Shown piece after piece: positions 5,241 to 5,470 of a stretch of DNA of 5,470 bases (the stretch's first letter is position 1; each line of letters opens with the position of its first letter). The stretch spans positions 1-5,470 of the forward strand of contig JAAXJP010000211.1 in NCBI GenBank assembly GCA_012269805.1, written 5' to 3'. The notes under the pieces were generated by a model. The model did not search any database, was not told the origin of the DNA, and saw only the letters and a program-made list of their open reading frames with translations. The stretch is from Rubrivirga sp. Its GTDB lineage: Bacteria > Bacteroidota > Rhodothermia > Rhodothermales > Rubricoccaceae. The translations under genes were made by a program, and so were the position numbers.

Positions 5241-5470
5241 TCAACCGCCGACCGGCGCGTCGTGGACGATCTCCGCGAGCCGCACCCGTTCTTGCATCGT
5301 GACGTACCGGCGGTATTGGTCCGCGATGAGATCGCGTCGGATCAGGAGCCGCTGTCGGGCCACCTCGGACTCCGGCGCGTCGGGGTCCAAGGCGCCGAGC
5401 TCGCGGACGACACCCTCAAGCTCGGCCTCGAGGCGGGAGACGACCTCGTCAATGTCCGGCGGCGGGGGAG
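5241..5470 (-). CDS. C-terminal part of an unrecognised helical protein
   Basis: On the minus strand the frame enters from the right edge and runs 75 codons to TGA at 5243-5241. The visible residues begin with four prolines and continue as charged, amphipathic helix: IDEVVSRLEAELEGVVRELG, then VARQRLLIRRDLIADQYRRY and MQERVRLAEIVHD, ending APVGG. Heptad-like spacing of Leu, Val and Ile suggests a short coiled coil or a helical hairpin. The frame has the strong third-position GC bias of the neighbouring genes, which supports real coding. The start lies beyond the window, and the proline run might be close to the N-terminus of a small protein. I do not recognise a family and no membrane segment or catalytic motif is visible. 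It converges on the lipoprotein gene. Confidence 0.7.
   Translation of the reverse strand, partial: PPPPDIDEVVSRLEAELEGVVRELGALDPDAPESEVARQRLLIRRDLIADQYRRYVTMQERVRLAEIVHDAPVGG

Noticed and set aside
1..5470. CRISPR array, tRNA/rRNA gene, insertion sequence or prophage remnant
   Set aside because: I saw no repeat-spacer pattern, tRNA cloverleaf, transposase motif or terminal inverted repeats; the window is fully explained by ordinary chromosomal genes and short gaps.

Overview
The window is about 70% GC, with coding throughout and very short gaps. It looks like chromosomal DNA of a high-GC Bacteroidota-related bacterium, most likely Rhodothermota (Rubricoccaceae-like, such as Rubrivirga or Rubricoccus). 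The grounds are a lipoprotein signal ending ALAAC-DSAGPEP, a pairing of an ECF sigma factor with a TPR-bearing Ser/Thr kinase, and the near absence of Shine-Dalgarno sequences. This assignment is inference from style; no rRNA or other taxonomic marker is present.

Layout from left to right. (1) 1-289, minus: N-terminal part of UMP kinase (pyrH), running off the left edge. (2) 290-425: divergent spacer. (3) 426-992, plus: TetR-family regulator. (4) 993-1026: hairpin between convergent genes. (5) 1038-3758, minus: 906-residue membrane-anchored Ser/Thr protein kinase with about ten C-terminal TPR units. (6) 3803-4396, minus: ECF sigma factor of the kinase-associated type, 44 bp upstream of the kinase and probably starting at TTG. 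(7) 4397-4520: divergent spacer with a possible promoter. (8) 4521-5075, plus: small secreted lipoprotein of unknown function. (9) 5076-5240: convergent spacer with two hairpins, one a perfect 12-bp stem. (10) 5241-5470, minus: C-terminal 75 residues of an unrecognised helical protein.

The core of the window is the sigma/kinase pair. No anti-sigma gene is present, and the kinase has a cytoplasmic catalytic domain, one membrane helix and a large TPR region predicted to lie outside the cytoplasm. The simplest model is that the kinase senses a protein or envelope signal through its TPRs and switches the sigma factor by phosphorylation, as described for ECF43-type sigma factors with their cognate kinases. 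The divergent lipoprotein is a candidate member of the regulon. The sigma/kinase junction is unusual: a 15-bp near-perfect direct repeat spans the sigma stop codon. Reading on in the sigma frame past that stop, the next stop overlaps the kinase start codon as ATGA.
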